Below are positions 43,038 through 52,680 of a stretch of 64,000 bases of DNA, piece after piece. The position numbers and the translations under genes were made by a program. Each line of letters begins with the position of its first letter. Within the stretch, counting starts at the first letter, position 1. A model generated the notes under the pieces. That model worked only from the letters and a program-made list of their open reading frames with translations, did not search any database and was not told the origin of the DNA. The stretch covers positions 1-64,000 of the forward strand of contig NZ_JAGIAS010000013.1 of assembly GCF_017744695.1 (NCBI RefSeq), written 5' to 3'. The stretch comes from Dyadobacter sp. Its GTDB lineage: Bacteria > Bacteroidota > Bacteroidia > Cytophagales > Spirosomataceae.

Positions 43038-43598
43038 ATGAAAATCTACACCAAAACCGGTGACAAAGGCACCACTGCCCTCATCGGAGGCACGCGCCTG
43101 AGTAAGGCGCATGTGCGCATTGACGCCTACGGAACGGTCGACGAACTGAACAGCCACATCGGAATGCTTCGCGATCAGCTGGTAAATGAAGGCCGGAAAG
43201 ACCTGCTTAAAGAAATCCAGGACCGCCTGTTCACGATCGGCTCACATCTGGCTTCGGAGCCCGATCAGAAGAAGAAAATACTTCCCGATCTGCACGACGA
43301 AGACATCACGTTGCTCGAAAAGGAAATGGACGCAATCGATGCGAAAGTTGCTCCTTTGCGGGCATTCATATTGCCGGGCGGGCATCAGTCGGTATCTTTC
43401 GGGCACATCGCACGAACCGTTTGCCGCCGGGCCGAACGCGCGGTGATTCAATTGCAGCAGGGAGAAGAAGTGGAGCCGATTGTAATCCGCTATCTCAACC
43501 GTCTTTCCGACTACCTTTTTATGCTCTGCAGGGCCATGACGCACGAGCTCGGAATCGAGGAAATTACATGGCAGCCGAGGGTTCCGCGGCAAAAATAA
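43038..43598 (+). CDS. ATP:cob(I)alamin adenosyltransferase, PduO type
   Basis: The protein has 186 residues. It transfers adenosyl from ATP to cob(I)alamin, making coenzyme B12. The N-terminal motif TKTGDKGTTALIGGTRL, YGTVDELNSHIGM and the C-terminal RYLNRLSDYLFMLCR are the PduO/MMAB family signature. I start at ATG 43038, which follows its promoter by 18 bases, not at a TTG 21 bases upstream. B12-dependent enzymes are not in the window. No cobalamin riboswitch was seen. Confidence 0.95.
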   Translation: MKIYTKTGDKGTTALIGGTRLSKAHVRIDAYGTVDELNSHIGMLRDQLVNEGRKDLLKEIQDRLFTIGSHLASEPDQKKKILPDLHDEDITLLEKEMDAIDAKVAPLRAFILPGGHQSVSFGHIARTVCRRAERAVIQLQQGEEVEPIVIRYLNRLSDYLFMLCRAMTHELGIEEITWQPRVPRQK

Positions 43599-43741
43599 TT
43601 GTTATACTAAATATCAATTATTTACAGATTAAATTCTTTAAATTGCGAGACTTAAGAAAGAATGCGCCGGGATCTCCAAATCCTGCCTTTTTTCTGATCG
43701 TAAGCTTCGGAAAGCGTTTGAAAAATTAAATTTTTGGCATC

Positions 43742-44809
43742 ATGACAGCCGACACAGTACAAATAGAAGTTCAGCAAACCACCAAATCCCGTTTGCAGGA
43801 GGTTGACTTCAACAACCTCGTTTTTGGACGGAATATCTCCGACCACATGTTTATCGCCGAATATAAAAACGGACAATGGCAGGACCTGCGCATCGTCCCT
43901 TACGGCGACCTCTCGCTAAGCCCTGCTACCGCCGCGCTACATTACGGTCAGGCTATTTTCGAGGGAATGAAAGCCTACAAAAACGATGCCGGTGAAGTGC
44001 TGCTTTTCCGTGCCATCGACAACTGGAAACGCCTCAACAAATCGGCTGAGCGCCTTTGTATGCCGCAGATTCCGGAAGAAATTTTCATGAACGGCCTTAC
44101 CGAACTGCTCCGTCTGGATGCAGGTTGGGTGCCTTCACAACCCGGCTGCTCGCTTTACATTCGCCCGTACATGTTTGCTACCGACCCTTACATTGGCGTC
44201 AAAGCATCCGATTCATATTATTTCATCATTTTCACCAGCCCGGTAGGTACTTATTATGCCAAACCTCCGCGTGTGAAAGTCGAAACGCATTTCATCCGCG
44301 CTGCCGAAGGTGGTGTAGGTGCTACCAAATGTGCCGGTAACTACGCAGGATCGCTTTACCCGGCGAAGCTCGCCCAGCAGGAAGGTTACGACCAGCTGAT
44401 CTGGACCGATGCCCGTGATCACGCGTACATCGAAGAATCGGGAACGATGAATATCATGTTCATGCTGGATGGTAAGCTGCTTACCCCGCACGTTTCCGAA
44501 ACCACACTGGATGGTATCACGCGTAAAAGCATTGTGGCGATCGCAGAGCATTGGGGCATTCCTGTCGAAGAGCGCCGTATCAGCGTAAAAGAGATCATCG
44601 ACGCACTGAAAGCCGGCAAGCTCGAAGCCGCATTCGGGGCCGGAACAGCGGTGGTCATTTCCCCTTTCGCAACCATCGCGTACGAAGGCGTGGATTATGC
44701 ATTGCCTGAAATCAAGGAAGACTCATTCGTAAGTAAAGTAAAAACTTACCTGACCGACCTCCGCACCGGCAAAGAGCAGGATATCTTTGGATGGATGCTG
44801 AAAGTTTAG
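43742..44809 (+). CDS. ilvE: Branched-chain amino acid aminotransferase
   Basis: This 355-residue class IV PLP enzyme interconverts leucine, isoleucine and valine with their keto acids. K196 in GVGATKCAGNYAGS is the PLP lysine, of the eukaryote-like BCAT pattern. GQAIFEGMKAY, YIEESGTMNIMF and FGAGTAVVISP are further conserved segments. It is a stand-alone gene, followed by a tandem 8-base repeat and a strong terminator. Confidence 0.95.
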   Translation: MTADTVQIEVQQTTKSRLQEVDFNNLVFGRNISDHMFIAEYKNGQWQDLRIVPYGDLSLSPATAALHYGQAIFEGMKAYKNDAGEVLLFRAIDNWKRLNKSAERLCMPQIPEEIFMNGLTELLRLDAGWVPSQPGCSLYIRPYMFATDPYIGVKASDSYYFIIFTSPVGTYYAKPPRVKVETHFIRAAEGGVGATKCAGNYAGSLYPAKLAQQEGYDQLIWTDARDHAYIEESGTMNIMFMLDGKLLTPHVSETTLDGITRKSIVAIAEHWGIPVEERRISVKEIIDALKAGKLEAAFGAGTAVVISPFATIAYEGVDYALPEIKEDSFVSKVKTYLTDLRTGKEQDIFGWMLKV

Positions 44810-44811
44810 TG

Positions 44812-44859
44812 ATTGAATGATTGAATGACCGAATGACCGAATGACCGAATGAGTGAATA
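44812..44859. repeat. Tandem 8-base repeat, six units around GAATG
   Basis: Units ATTGAATG (two), ACCGAATG (three) and AGTGAATA follow the ilvE stop. The same core is found at 8321-8352 and in reverse orientation at 44949-45000. Confidence 0.85.
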
Positions 44860-44882
44860 GGTCAGGAGTCGTTAAAAATATA

Positions 44883-44923
44883 AGAGTTCAAAGCTCGGGC
44901 CTGCCCTGACTTTGAACTCTTTT
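44883..44923. terminator. Bidirectional terminator between ilvE and the AraC gene
   Basis: A perfect 11-base stem AGAGTTCAAAG (44883-44893) and its complement (44910-44920) with a loop of 16 bases is followed by TTTT and preceded by an A-run for the other strand. Confidence 0.85.
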
Positions 44924-44948
44924 GCATTATGACTATTCAATCATTCAA

Positions 44949-45000
44949 AATTCACACATTCACTCATTCACACATTCACTCATTCACAGACTCACTCATT
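44949..45000. repeat. Inverted set of TTCACTCA-type 8-base repeats
   Basis: Repeated units of CATTCACW/CACTCATT type lie at the 3' end of the AraC gene and are the reverse complement of the GAATGA repeats on the other side of the terminator. They could pair with them over tens of bases. Confidence 0.75.
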
Positions 45001-45883
45001 AAACAAACGTCCGCGTCCCCGAATAGTTATCCCGGAATTCCTTCGGCGTACAGCCATTCCTGCTCTTGAAAATCCGGTTGAAATACGAAAGATTATTGAA
45101 TCCGCATTTGTAAGCGATCTCCGAAATCGTATTCGAAGTATTGATCAGCGACCGTGACGCGTGACCCAGCCGAATCTCGTTCAGGCTTTCAATAAAGGTC
45201 TTGCCCGTACGCTTTTTGATAAACCGGCTAAATGACACTTCCGACATGCCCGCCAGCTTCGCTACGCCTGCCAAGTTCACATCCTTATCATAGTTGTCGC
45301 GCATGTAGGCGAACACTTTTTCAATGCGGCGACTGTTGAAATTGACATTTTCATCCGTAAATGTGCTGTTGGAAAGCGTTCGCATATCACGCGAAACGGA
45401 GAGGTCATGCAAAATGGACATCAGTTCGAGCATGGAATCGAAGCCACTCTTTTGCGCCAGGCTCGTAAGCCGTGGCTTGATGCGCTCGATCGTTTCCCGC
45501 GAAAACGCAATTCCCTTGGACGATTTTTCCAGCAGCGAGCGCACAAAAAACAGCTGGTTCCGCTTCAAAAACTTGTCGTCAAACAAATCCCGATGGAATT
45601 GCACGGTTACTTCCTTGATTTCCGGCATTCCTTCCTGCCAGCGATAGGAATGGGTGAGCCACCCATGTGGCAGATTGTTGCCCACCAGCACCAGCTCCGC
45701 GTCGTCGATCACTTCGGTATGATCGCCGACCACCCGTTTCACGCCTTTTCCCGAAAGGATCAGGTTCAATTCGAACTCCTCGTGGCTATGCAGCGGGAAA
45801 TCGAAAATCGTCTTTTTACGGTCGAAAACGGTGAAACAATCGTACTGGGTCAATGGGGTAATTTCTCGGTAGATTTCACTCAT
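44999..45883 (-). CDS. AraC family transcriptional regulator with cupin sensor domain
   Basis: The protein has 294 residues. The N-terminal AraC-type cupin (FDFPLHSHEEFELNLIL at about 27-43) binds a ligand, and the C-terminal two helix-turn-helix motifs (about 190-290, VAKLAGMSEVSFSRFIKKRTGK and ISEIAYKCGFNNLSYFNRIFK) bind DNA. It is divergent from the symporter gene of the mannoside locus and separated from it by 233 bases, so it is the likely activator of that locus, responding to an oligosaccharide. The stop codon touches the inverted repeat. Confidence 0.92.
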   Translation of the reverse strand: MSEIYREITPLTQYDCFTVFDRKKTIFDFPLHSHEEFELNLILSGKGVKRVVGDHTEVIDDAELVLVGNNLPHGWLTHSYRWQEGMPEIKEVTVQFHRDLFDDKFLKRNQLFFVRSLLEKSSKGIAFSRETIERIKPRLTSLAQKSGFDSMLELMSILHDLSVSRDMRTLSNSTFTDENVNFNSRRIEKVFAYMRDNYDKDVNLAGVAKLAGMSEVSFSRFIKKRTGKTFIESLNEIRLGHASRSLINTSNTISEIAYKCGFNNLSYFNRIFKSRNGCTPKEFRDNYSGTRTFV

Positions 45884-46076
45884 AGGCTAAATTGTATTTT
45901 TAGGTTAAATTGAAAAACAAGGCGACCGGTCTCCATCCACCATGTTATATTGAGGTAACAATTTAAAGATTAATTACTAATAATGCCATCAGCAACCCTT
46001 CCTAAAATCCTATAAACTGTTAGTATTGGTCTAATCATGGATAAAAAAGTACTATACCCAACGGCAGTTTTGTCAA

Positions 46077-46084
46077 TAAGTTTG
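46077..46084 (+). promoter_or_regulatory. -7 box TAAGTTTG for the mannoside operon
   Basis: A full TAnnTTTG match 32 bases before the symporter ATG, lacking a good -33 element, as expected for an activator-dependent promoter. Confidence 0.4.
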
Positions 46085-46116
46085 TACCATACGCGGATCG
46101 ATCACCACGCTCACCG

Positions 46117-47946
46117 ATGAACATCAAGGCGATCGACCTCCTCGTCATATTACTCTACCTGGTAACGGTCCTGGCGATCGGCATTTACCTCAAACGGCAG
46201 GCAGCGAAAAGCAAAAACGACTACCTGCTCGGAGGGAAATCTATGCCGTTCTGGATGTTGGGTATTTCCAATGCCTCCGGCATGTTCGATCTTTCCGGTA
46301 CAGCCTGGATGGTCGCCATCATGGTAGTTTATGGAGTGAAAAGCATTTGGCTGCCCTGGTTGTGGCCGGTATTTAACCAGATATTCATGATGGTCTACCT
46401 CTCGATGTGGCTGAGGCGCTCCAATGCGGCTACCGGTGCGGAATGGATGCTGTTCCGTTTTGGCGACCGCCATGGTGCCGGACCCTCACATAAGATCATC
46501 ATCGCTTTTGCATTACTAAGCTGCCTGAGCTTTATGGCGTACGGCTTTATCGGGTTAGGTAAATTCATTGAAATCTTCATCCCCTGGAAGATCGTCAGCG
46601 CATTCCTCCCATTCAAGCTGCCTCCGGCTTACACTGCTCACTTTTACGGCATTCTTTTTACCGTTTTCACCGCTTGCTATGCGCTGCTTGGCGGCATGAA
46701 AAGTATTGTGTGGGCCGATATGCTGCATTATCTGATCATGGTCATCGTTTGCGTGTCGGTGGCTGTCATGGCTTACATGGCGCTGCCTGGGGTGAATAGC
46801 CTGCCCATTCCTGCCGGCTGGACCGACCTTTTCTTCGGGAAAGACCTTGGCCTCGACTGGTCTGACCGCCTGCCGGCCGCCGCCCGAAAGTTGCGAAATG
46901 ACAGCTTTACGCCCTTTGGCTATTTCTTTGCATTAATGGTTACCAAAGGCATCCTCGCAAGCCTCGCCGGCCCGGCGCCCAACTACGACATGCAGAAAAT
47001 CCTTTCGACCCGCTCGCCAAGAGAAGCGGCCCTGATGAGCATGATTGTGAATGTGGTGTTACTCCCTACGCGGTATCTCTTCATCACCGGCATCGCCGTT
47101 CTCGCGCTGCTTTACTTCCGCCAGCCCGGTATTTCGGCCGCCATCGGCACCGATTTCGAGAAAGTGCTTCCGGCCGTGCTCAATACCTACATTCCGTCGG
47201 GCTTGCTGGGTTTGGTGTTGATCGGCCTCATGGGCGCATTCATGGGCACATTTGCGGGCACGTTCAACGCTGCACAGGCCTATTTCGTCAATGACATTTA
47301 CCTCCGCTCTATCAATCCTCACGCCGGCAACCGGCAAATCAGCAGAATAAACTACCTTTCCGGCATCGTGATCGTGTGCATCAGCATATTGCTGGGCTTG
47401 CTGGCGAAAGACGTGAACAGCATTCTCCAATGGATCGTATCCGCGCTATTAGGCGGATATATCGCTTCCAATGTGCTGAAATGGTATTGGTGGCGGTTCA
47501 ACAGCTCAGGTTTTTTCTGGGGAATGCTGGCGGGTATCGTGTGTGCGCTGGTTTGCCCCCATATTTTCAAAGACACATTACCGCTCTATTATTTCCCTCT
47601 CATTCTGGGCATATCGCTGGTCGGAGCGTTGGGGGGATCACTTGCGACGAAGCCGACAGACATGGAGGTGCTTAAAACATTCTACCGGACAGTGAATCCG
47701 TGGGGTTTCTGGGGACCGGTCCGGGAGGAAGTACGCAGAAGCAACCCTTCCTTTTTACCTAACAGGGGCTTTGCCAGGGACCTTTTCAATGTCGTTCTTG
47801 GCATCGTCGCGCAGACCGCCATTACCGCGATACCCGTTTTTGGTATTCTTAAAATGCCGCAGGAAACTTTCATAACAACGGCTATCTTTTTAACCTCCTC
47901 AATCATTCTCTGGAAAACATGGTACAAAAACCTCCCGCATCAGTGA
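46117..47946 (+). CDS. Sodium:solute symporter family sugar transporter
   Basis: The protein has 609 residues with about 13-14 predicted membrane helices and an SSS-family fold (LGGKSMPFWMLGISNASGM, GLMGAFMGTFAGTFNAAQA). It uses a sodium gradient to import a sugar. The gene is 27 bases before the GH130 gene and is the first gene of the mannoside locus after the AraC regulator. The most likely cargo is a mannose-containing disaccharide, but this is inferred from the neighbours. Confidence 0.9.
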   Translation: MNIKAIDLLVILLYLVTVLAIGIYLKRQAAKSKNDYLLGGKSMPFWMLGISNASGMFDLSGTAWMVAIMVVYGVKSIWLPWLWPVFNQIFMMVYLSMWLRRSNAATGAEWMLFRFGDRHGAGPSHKIIIAFALLSCLSFMAYGFIGLGKFIEIFIPWKIVSAFLPFKLPPAYTAHFYGILFTVFTACYALLGGMKSIVWADMLHYLIMVIVCVSVAVMAYMALPGVNSLPIPAGWTDLFFGKDLGLDWSDRLPAAARKLRNDSFTPFGYFFALMVTKGILASLAGPAPNYDMQKILSTRSPREAALMSMIVNVVLLPTRYLFITGIAVLALLYFRQPGISAAIGTDFEKVLPAVLNTYIPSGLLGLVLIGLMGAFMGTFAGTFNAAQAYFVNDIYLRSINPHAGNRQISRINYLSGIVIVCISILLGLLAKDVNSILQWIVSALLGGYIASNVLKWYWWRFNSSGFFWGMLAGIVCALVCPHIFKDTLPLYYFPLILGISLVGALGGSLATKPTDMEVLKTFYRTVNPWGFWGPVREEVRRSNPSFLPNRGFARDLFNVVLGIVAQTAITAIPVFGILKMPQETFITTAIFLTSSIILWKTWYKNLPHQ

Positions 47947-47973
47947 GTATGGACAATCCCTGATAAAATCACC

Positions 47974-49191
47974 ATGACTATCTTCGAAGAGCGTTTTCAA
48001 CGTATTAAAAGTGAAAAGGAGCTGTTAGACGAAACACCCAATGAAAGGCTGGACTCCCCCGACGGGTTCTACGAGCGTTACAAGTTCCCCGTACTCACCG
48101 CCGCACACGTACCACTTTTCTGGGAATACGACCTCGATCCGAGCAGCAACCCTTATTTTATGAAGCGGTTCGGGATCAATGCCGTTTTCAATGCGGGGGC
48201 GATCAAGCTCGACGGCAAGTACTTATTGGTCGTCCGGGTTGAAGGTTACGACAGAAAGTCGTTTTTCGCGGTAGCCGAAAGCGCCACCGGTACCGACGGC
48301 TTCAAATTCTGGCCCTACCCGCTCGAAATGCCCGAAACGCACGAACCGGACGTCAATATCTATGACATGCGGCTCACGGCACACGAGGACGGCTGGATTT
48401 ACGGTCTCTTTTGTACCGAACGCAAAGACCCCGCCGCTGCACCCGGTGACGAGTCGCAGGCAGTTGCGCAATGCGGGGTTGCGCGTACGCGTGACATGCG
48501 CACGTGGGAAAGACTTGCTGATCTGAAAACACCCTCTGCGCAACAAAGGAACGTGGTTTTGCACCCCGAATTCATCGACGGCCAGTACGCATTCTACACC
48601 CGCCCCCAGGATTCGTTCATCGAGGCCGGGCGCGGAGGCGGTATCGCATTAGGATTGGCGCACTGTATCGAAAATGCGCAGATACCCCATGAAACCGTCA
48701 TTGATGCGCGGAAATATCACACCGTTTACGAATCGAAAAACGGTCAGGGCCCTGCCCCGATCAAAACCCGCATGGGCTGGCTGCACCTGGCACATGGGGT
48801 AAGGCACACTGCGGCAGGCCTGCGTTACGTCCTTTACCTTTTCATGACCGACATCGCCGATCTGGCAAAGGTCATCTATAAACCGGCAGGGTACTTCCTC
48901 GCGCCGGAAGGTATCGAACGCACTGGCGATGTCTCCAATGTCGTATTTTCAAATGGCTGGATTCTGGACGACGACGGTTCGGTATTCATTTACTATGGCT
49001 CTTCGGATACACGGCTCCATGTAGCTACCACGTCCGTAGAGCGACTACTCGATTACGTTACCCACACAGCTCCTGAGGATTTCACCTCTCTCTCCTCCCG
49101 GAATACCCTTACCGGCATCATCGATCGCAATCTTGCTTTTCTTAACCCGGATCACGCCAAAGGCAGCTCTGTCCATCCCGCTTTACAATAA
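47974..49191 (+). CDS. GH130 mannosylglucose/mannoside phosphorylase
   Basis: The protein has 405 residues. It belongs to glycoside hydrolase family 130, subfamily 1 by length and motifs (VFNAGAIKLDGKYLLVVRVE; EPDVNIYDMRLTAHEDGWIYG). D131 in NIYDMRL is at the position of the catalytic acid of the Bacteroides fragilis enzyme as I recall it. Such enzymes split beta-1,4-mannosyl-glucose with phosphate, giving alpha-mannose 1-phosphate and glucose in the cytoplasm (no signal peptide is present). It sits between the symporter and a SusC/SusD pair, so it handles what is imported. A mannan-oligosaccharide phosphorylase of another subfamily is an alternative. Confidence 0.88.
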   Translation: MTIFEERFQRIKSEKELLDETPNERLDSPDGFYERYKFPVLTAAHVPLFWEYDLDPSSNPYFMKRFGINAVFNAGAIKLDGKYLLVVRVEGYDRKSFFAVAESATGTDGFKFWPYPLEMPETHEPDVNIYDMRLTAHEDGWIYGLFCTERKDPAAAPGDESQAVAQCGVARTRDMRTWERLADLKTPSAQQRNVVLHPEFIDGQYAFYTRPQDSFIEAGRGGGIALGLAHCIENAQIPHETVIDARKYHTVYESKNGQGPAPIKTRMGWLHLAHGVRHTAAGLRYVLYLFMTDIADLAKVIYKPAGYFLAPEGIERTGDVSNVVFSNGWILDDDGSVFIYYGSSDTRLHVATTSVERLLDYVTHTAPEDFTSLSSRNTLTGIIDRNLAFLNPDHAKGSSVHPALQ

Positions 49192-49415
49192 TTCTCTAAG
49201 GGACGTATACGCATGACCGAACTGCACTTCGACAAATTTCCTCCAATTGTGTTAGAATAAATTCGCATTATGATCGGTGCCTTTCCAATGGCCGTTTTTA
49301 GCATAAAATAGTCCTGTTCCATATCAGAATAATTTTAATAACACTATTAAAAAAGTGTTAAAAATGTGTTATTTTTAGATAAAAAAGCACTATGTACATA
49401 TGGAGTCAACCTCGG

Positions 49416-49423
49416 TATATTTG
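49416..49423 (+). promoter_or_regulatory. -7 box TATATTTG upstream of the mannoside susC
   Basis: A full TAnnTTTG match 62 bases before the ATG, suggesting that susC and susD can be transcribed separately from the symporter unit. Confidence 0.4.
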
Positions 49424-49484
49424 ACTCAATTTTCAGCACTATTCCTCAATAAGTATCCATTTAACCTATCGATGTACGGATTGT

Positions 49485-52400
49485 ATGAAAAAAAATCTAC
49501 TAGTTAAGATGCTGATACTGTTCACCGTGCTCTCCCTGAGGGGATATGCACAGGAAATGACGGTATCCGGGAAAGTAAGCGACGCCGCCGGCGGGGAAAT
49601 TGCCGGTGTGAACGTTGTCGTAAAAGGTACCACCAGGGGTACTACCACTAATGACAAGGGTGAATATAGTATTACTGTCGACAAAGGGAAAACCCTGGCT
49701 TTCAGCTATATCGGTTACGTTACCAAAGAAGTGGTCGCTAACGCTACCATCCTGAATATTTCACTGGCCTCCGAAGCTACGGCACTAAACGAAGTGGTCG
49801 TCACCGCGTTGGGTATCAGCCGGGAAAAAAGATCACTTGCCTACTCCATTACCGAAGTAGCAGGTTCCAATATGACGGCCGCCCGCGAAGCCAACCTGGG
49901 TAACGCGCTTGCCGGACGCGTAGCGGGTGTCAATGTGAGCAAGATCGCCTCCGGCCCCGCAGGCTCCTCACGCGTGATCATTCGCGGTAACAAGTCCCTT
50001 CAAGGCAATAACCAGCCATTGTATGTAATCGATGGCATCCCGATGGACAACAACAACTTCGGCCAGGCCGGCCTCTGGGGCGGCTCCGATGAGGGGGATG
50101 GTCTTTCGAGTATCAACCCGGATGACATTGAGTCGGTGGTCGTGCTCAAAGGTGCGAACGCAGCCGCTCTTTACGGCTCACGCGCAGCGAACGGGGTTAT
50201 CAACATTACCACCAAGCGCGGTACCAAAAGAAAAGGTATCGGTGTCGAAATCGGCTCGAACTATGTTTTTGAAAAATTCAATGATCTTTCCGATCTGCAA
50301 CACACTTACGGCAGCGGTTCATACGTCAATGGCGTAGCGTCCAAGCCTACGACCCAGGCTCAGGCATATGATTGGGGCGACGATTCCTGGGGCCCCAAAT
50401 ACGACAATAGCCAGGTAATTGGTTTCGACGGCAAAATGCGCCCATATGCTAATCAGGGTGACAATTTTTCGCGGTTCTATAAAACAGGTCACGCTTTCAC
50501 CAACAACATTGCATTGTCGGGTGGAAATGAAAATCAGAACTTCCGGGCATCCGTCACTAACCTGAACAGCACCACTATCATCCCGAACTCGGGATACGAC
50601 AGGATCAACCTATCACTTTCCACCAATTCCAAATTTGGCAAGCGGCTTACGCTCGATGCCAAGATCCTGTATTCAGAAGAAAAGGCTAAAAACCGCCCGA
50701 ACGTTTCCGACTCTCCCGGTAATGCCATCCAGTCGGTATGGCGCATTCCTGGTAACTACAACGTGCTGGATTACTACGGTGATCCTGCCAAACCAGGTGC
50801 AATACCGGCCGGAACCGACGCCAACAGTCTGAGCATTTTCGGTAAAAAAGTGGGTGAGGAATTCCAGCAGGCAGCCAACAACTGGGGGCAGAATCCTTAT
50901 TGGGTAACCTACCAGTTTATCAAAACCGATAATAAAGACCGCTTCATTACCTCGGGTGCTTTGAAATACCAGGTCACCGACTGGCTGTATATTCAGGGAC
51001 GCGTCGGGCTCGACAAATATCAACGCCGCTCGGAAGGGCTTACACCGGAAGGAACGGGCTATCAACTGGGAGGTGCGCGTAATGCAGGTTCCTGGAATGT
51101 GCAGGAATTGAACCTGGAATACACCATAGGATTCAATAAAGAGTTCGGGAAAGTCGGCATTAATGCATTCGCAGGCGGTAACAGGATGAGAAGAAAATAC
51201 GAATACGAAAACATTTACGGTTCCGGCTTCAATGTGGCGTTCTTCCCGGCGATCAAGAACCTGAAAACCAAGTTATGGGACTACGATTACAGGGAAAAAG
51301 GCATCAACTCGCTGCTGGGTTCCGCCGAAATTTCATGGGATGGCTATCTGTTCCTGAACGCCACCGCACGTAACGACTGGTTCTCCGTATTGAACCCGGC
51401 CACCAACAGCATCCTCTACCCTTCCGTAGGAGCAAGCTTTGTGTTCTCCGATGCATTCAAGGGCCTGCCTGCCTGGCTGTCATATGGTAAAGTTCGCGCT
51501 TCCTGGGCGCAGGTGGGTAACGCCACTATTGATGAGTATTCGACTAACATGACCTACTCATTGAACGGAAATCCTCACCTGGATCATCCAATGGCTTCTT
51601 TCTCTTCCGCCATGGGCAACAATGGTAACATTCCCAACCCAAATCTGAAACCGCTGACCGTTACAGAAACGGAATTCGGTATCGATTTCCGGGTGTTCAA
51701 TAATAAACTGGGGGTTGATTTTACCTATTACGACCAACAGACAACGGACGATATCCTGAATGCTACCATTTCCCGTGCGAGCGGTTTCGGCAGCACGTCG
51801 GTGAACCTTGGAAAAATGCAGAACCGGGGTATCGAGTTGTTGTTAACAGCCACGCCACTCAAAACGAATAATCTGACCTGGGACGTCACGCTGAATCTGG
51901 CCAAGAACAACAACAAGGTCAAAGCGTTGATCGAGGGTTCTACCGAGCTTGTGATGGAGGAGCCAAGAACGAGAAATGCATTTATCAAAAATATCGTTGG
52001 CCATCCGTTCGGCATGATCACCGGTAAGGTTCAGAAATATTCGCCTGATGGCCAGCCGGTATTCTTTTCAGATGGCCGTCCGGTTTCGGAAAGCAATTAC
52101 CAGATTATCGGAAACGGTATTGCCAAGCTGACCGGTGGTTTGACCAACGCATTCAATTATAAAGGTTTCGATCTTTCTTTCCTCGTCGACTTCAAATGGG
52201 GTGGGGATATTCTCTCCGGAACCAACATGCGTCTCACACAATGGGGAGTTAGCAAGCAATCGTTGCAGGGACGCGACGGCGAGGCCCCGCTGACGGTTAC
52301 CGGTGTAACCCAGGAAGGTTCGGAATACAAACCCTTCACCAAAACACTCACTCCGCGTGAAGCCTATGACTACTGGCAGTCTGTGGGTGGAGAGGCTAAC

Positions 52401-52670
52401 CCTGTAACGACTAAGTTCCTCTATGACGCTTCGTTCATCAAGCTCAGACAGCTCTCATTGGGCTACACTTTCCCGAGAAAACTGTTGGAAAAGACACCGC
52501 TCCAAAACCTCACCTTGTCGTTTGTAGGCCGGAACCTCGCGATCCTTTTCAAAAACATCGACAACGTAGATCCCGAGTCGACCTATTCGAACGGAAATTC
52601 ACAAGGCTTCGATTACTTCGGTTTCCCTTCCACACGCAGTTACGGTTTCAACCTGAGAGCAACATTCTAA
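49485..52670 (+). CDS. SusC/RagA-type TonB-linked transporter of the mannoside locus
   Basis: The protein has 1061 residues. The signal peptide ends near GYAQ (residue 23). A carboxypeptidase-regulatory-like domain (about 28-98, KGTTRGTTTNDKGEYSITV), a plug (about 105-215, VVVTALGISREKRSLAYSI; VVVLKGANAAALYGSRAANGVI) and a barrel ending SYGFNLRATF follow. It works with the SusD-like partner encoded 10 bases downstream to import an oligosaccharide across the outer membrane. The neighbours suggest beta-mannosides. Confidence 0.95.
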   Translation: MKKNLLVKMLILFTVLSLRGYAQEMTVSGKVSDAAGGEIAGVNVVVKGTTRGTTTNDKGEYSITVDKGKTLAFSYIGYVTKEVVANATILNISLASEATALNEVVVTALGISREKRSLAYSITEVAGSNMTAAREANLGNALAGRVAGVNVSKIASGPAGSSRVIIRGNKSLQGNNQPLYVIDGIPMDNNNFGQAGLWGGSDEGDGLSSINPDDIESVVVLKGANAAALYGSRAANGVINITTKRGTKRKGIGVEIGSNYVFEKFNDLSDLQHTYGSGSYVNGVASKPTTQAQAYDWGDDSWGPKYDNSQVIGFDGKMRPYANQGDNFSRFYKTGHAFTNNIALSGGNENQNFRASVTNLNSTTIIPNSGYDRINLSLSTNSKFGKRLTLDAKILYSEEKAKNRPNVSDSPGNAIQSVWRIPGNYNVLDYYGDPAKPGAIPAGTDANSLSIFGKKVGEEFQQAANNWGQNPYWVTYQFIKTDNKDRFITSGALKYQVTDWLYIQGRVGLDKYQRRSEGLTPEGTGYQLGGARNAGSWNVQELNLEYTIGFNKEFGKVGINAFAGGNRMRRKYEYENIYGSGFNVAFFPAIKNLKTKLWDYDYREKGINSLLGSAEISWDGYLFLNATARNDWFSVLNPATNSILYPSVGASFVFSDAFKGLPAWLSYGKVRASWAQVGNATIDEYSTNMTYSLNGNPHLDHPMASFSSAMGNNGNIPNPNLKPLTVTETEFGIDFRVFNNKLGVDFTYYDQQTTDDILNATISRASGFGSTSVNLGKMQNRGIELLLTATPLKTNNLTWDVTLNLAKNNNKVKALIEGSTELVMEEPRTRNAFIKNIVGHPFGMITGKVQKYSPDGQPVFFSDGRPVSESNYQIIGNGIAKLTGGLTNAFNYKGFDLSFLVDFKWGGDILSGTNMRLTQWGVSKQSLQGRDGEAPLTVTGVTQEGSEYKPFTKTLTPREAYDYWQSVGGEANPVTTKFLYDASFIKLRQLSLGYTFPRKLLEKTPLQNLTLSFVGRNLAILFKNIDNVDPESTYSNGNSQGFDYFGFPSTRSYGFNLRATF

Positions 52671-52680
52671 TTCCAAGAAC

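Noticed and set aside
44812..45000. A CRISPR array
   Set aside because: The units are 8 bases long and contiguous, without spacers, and no cas genes are nearby.
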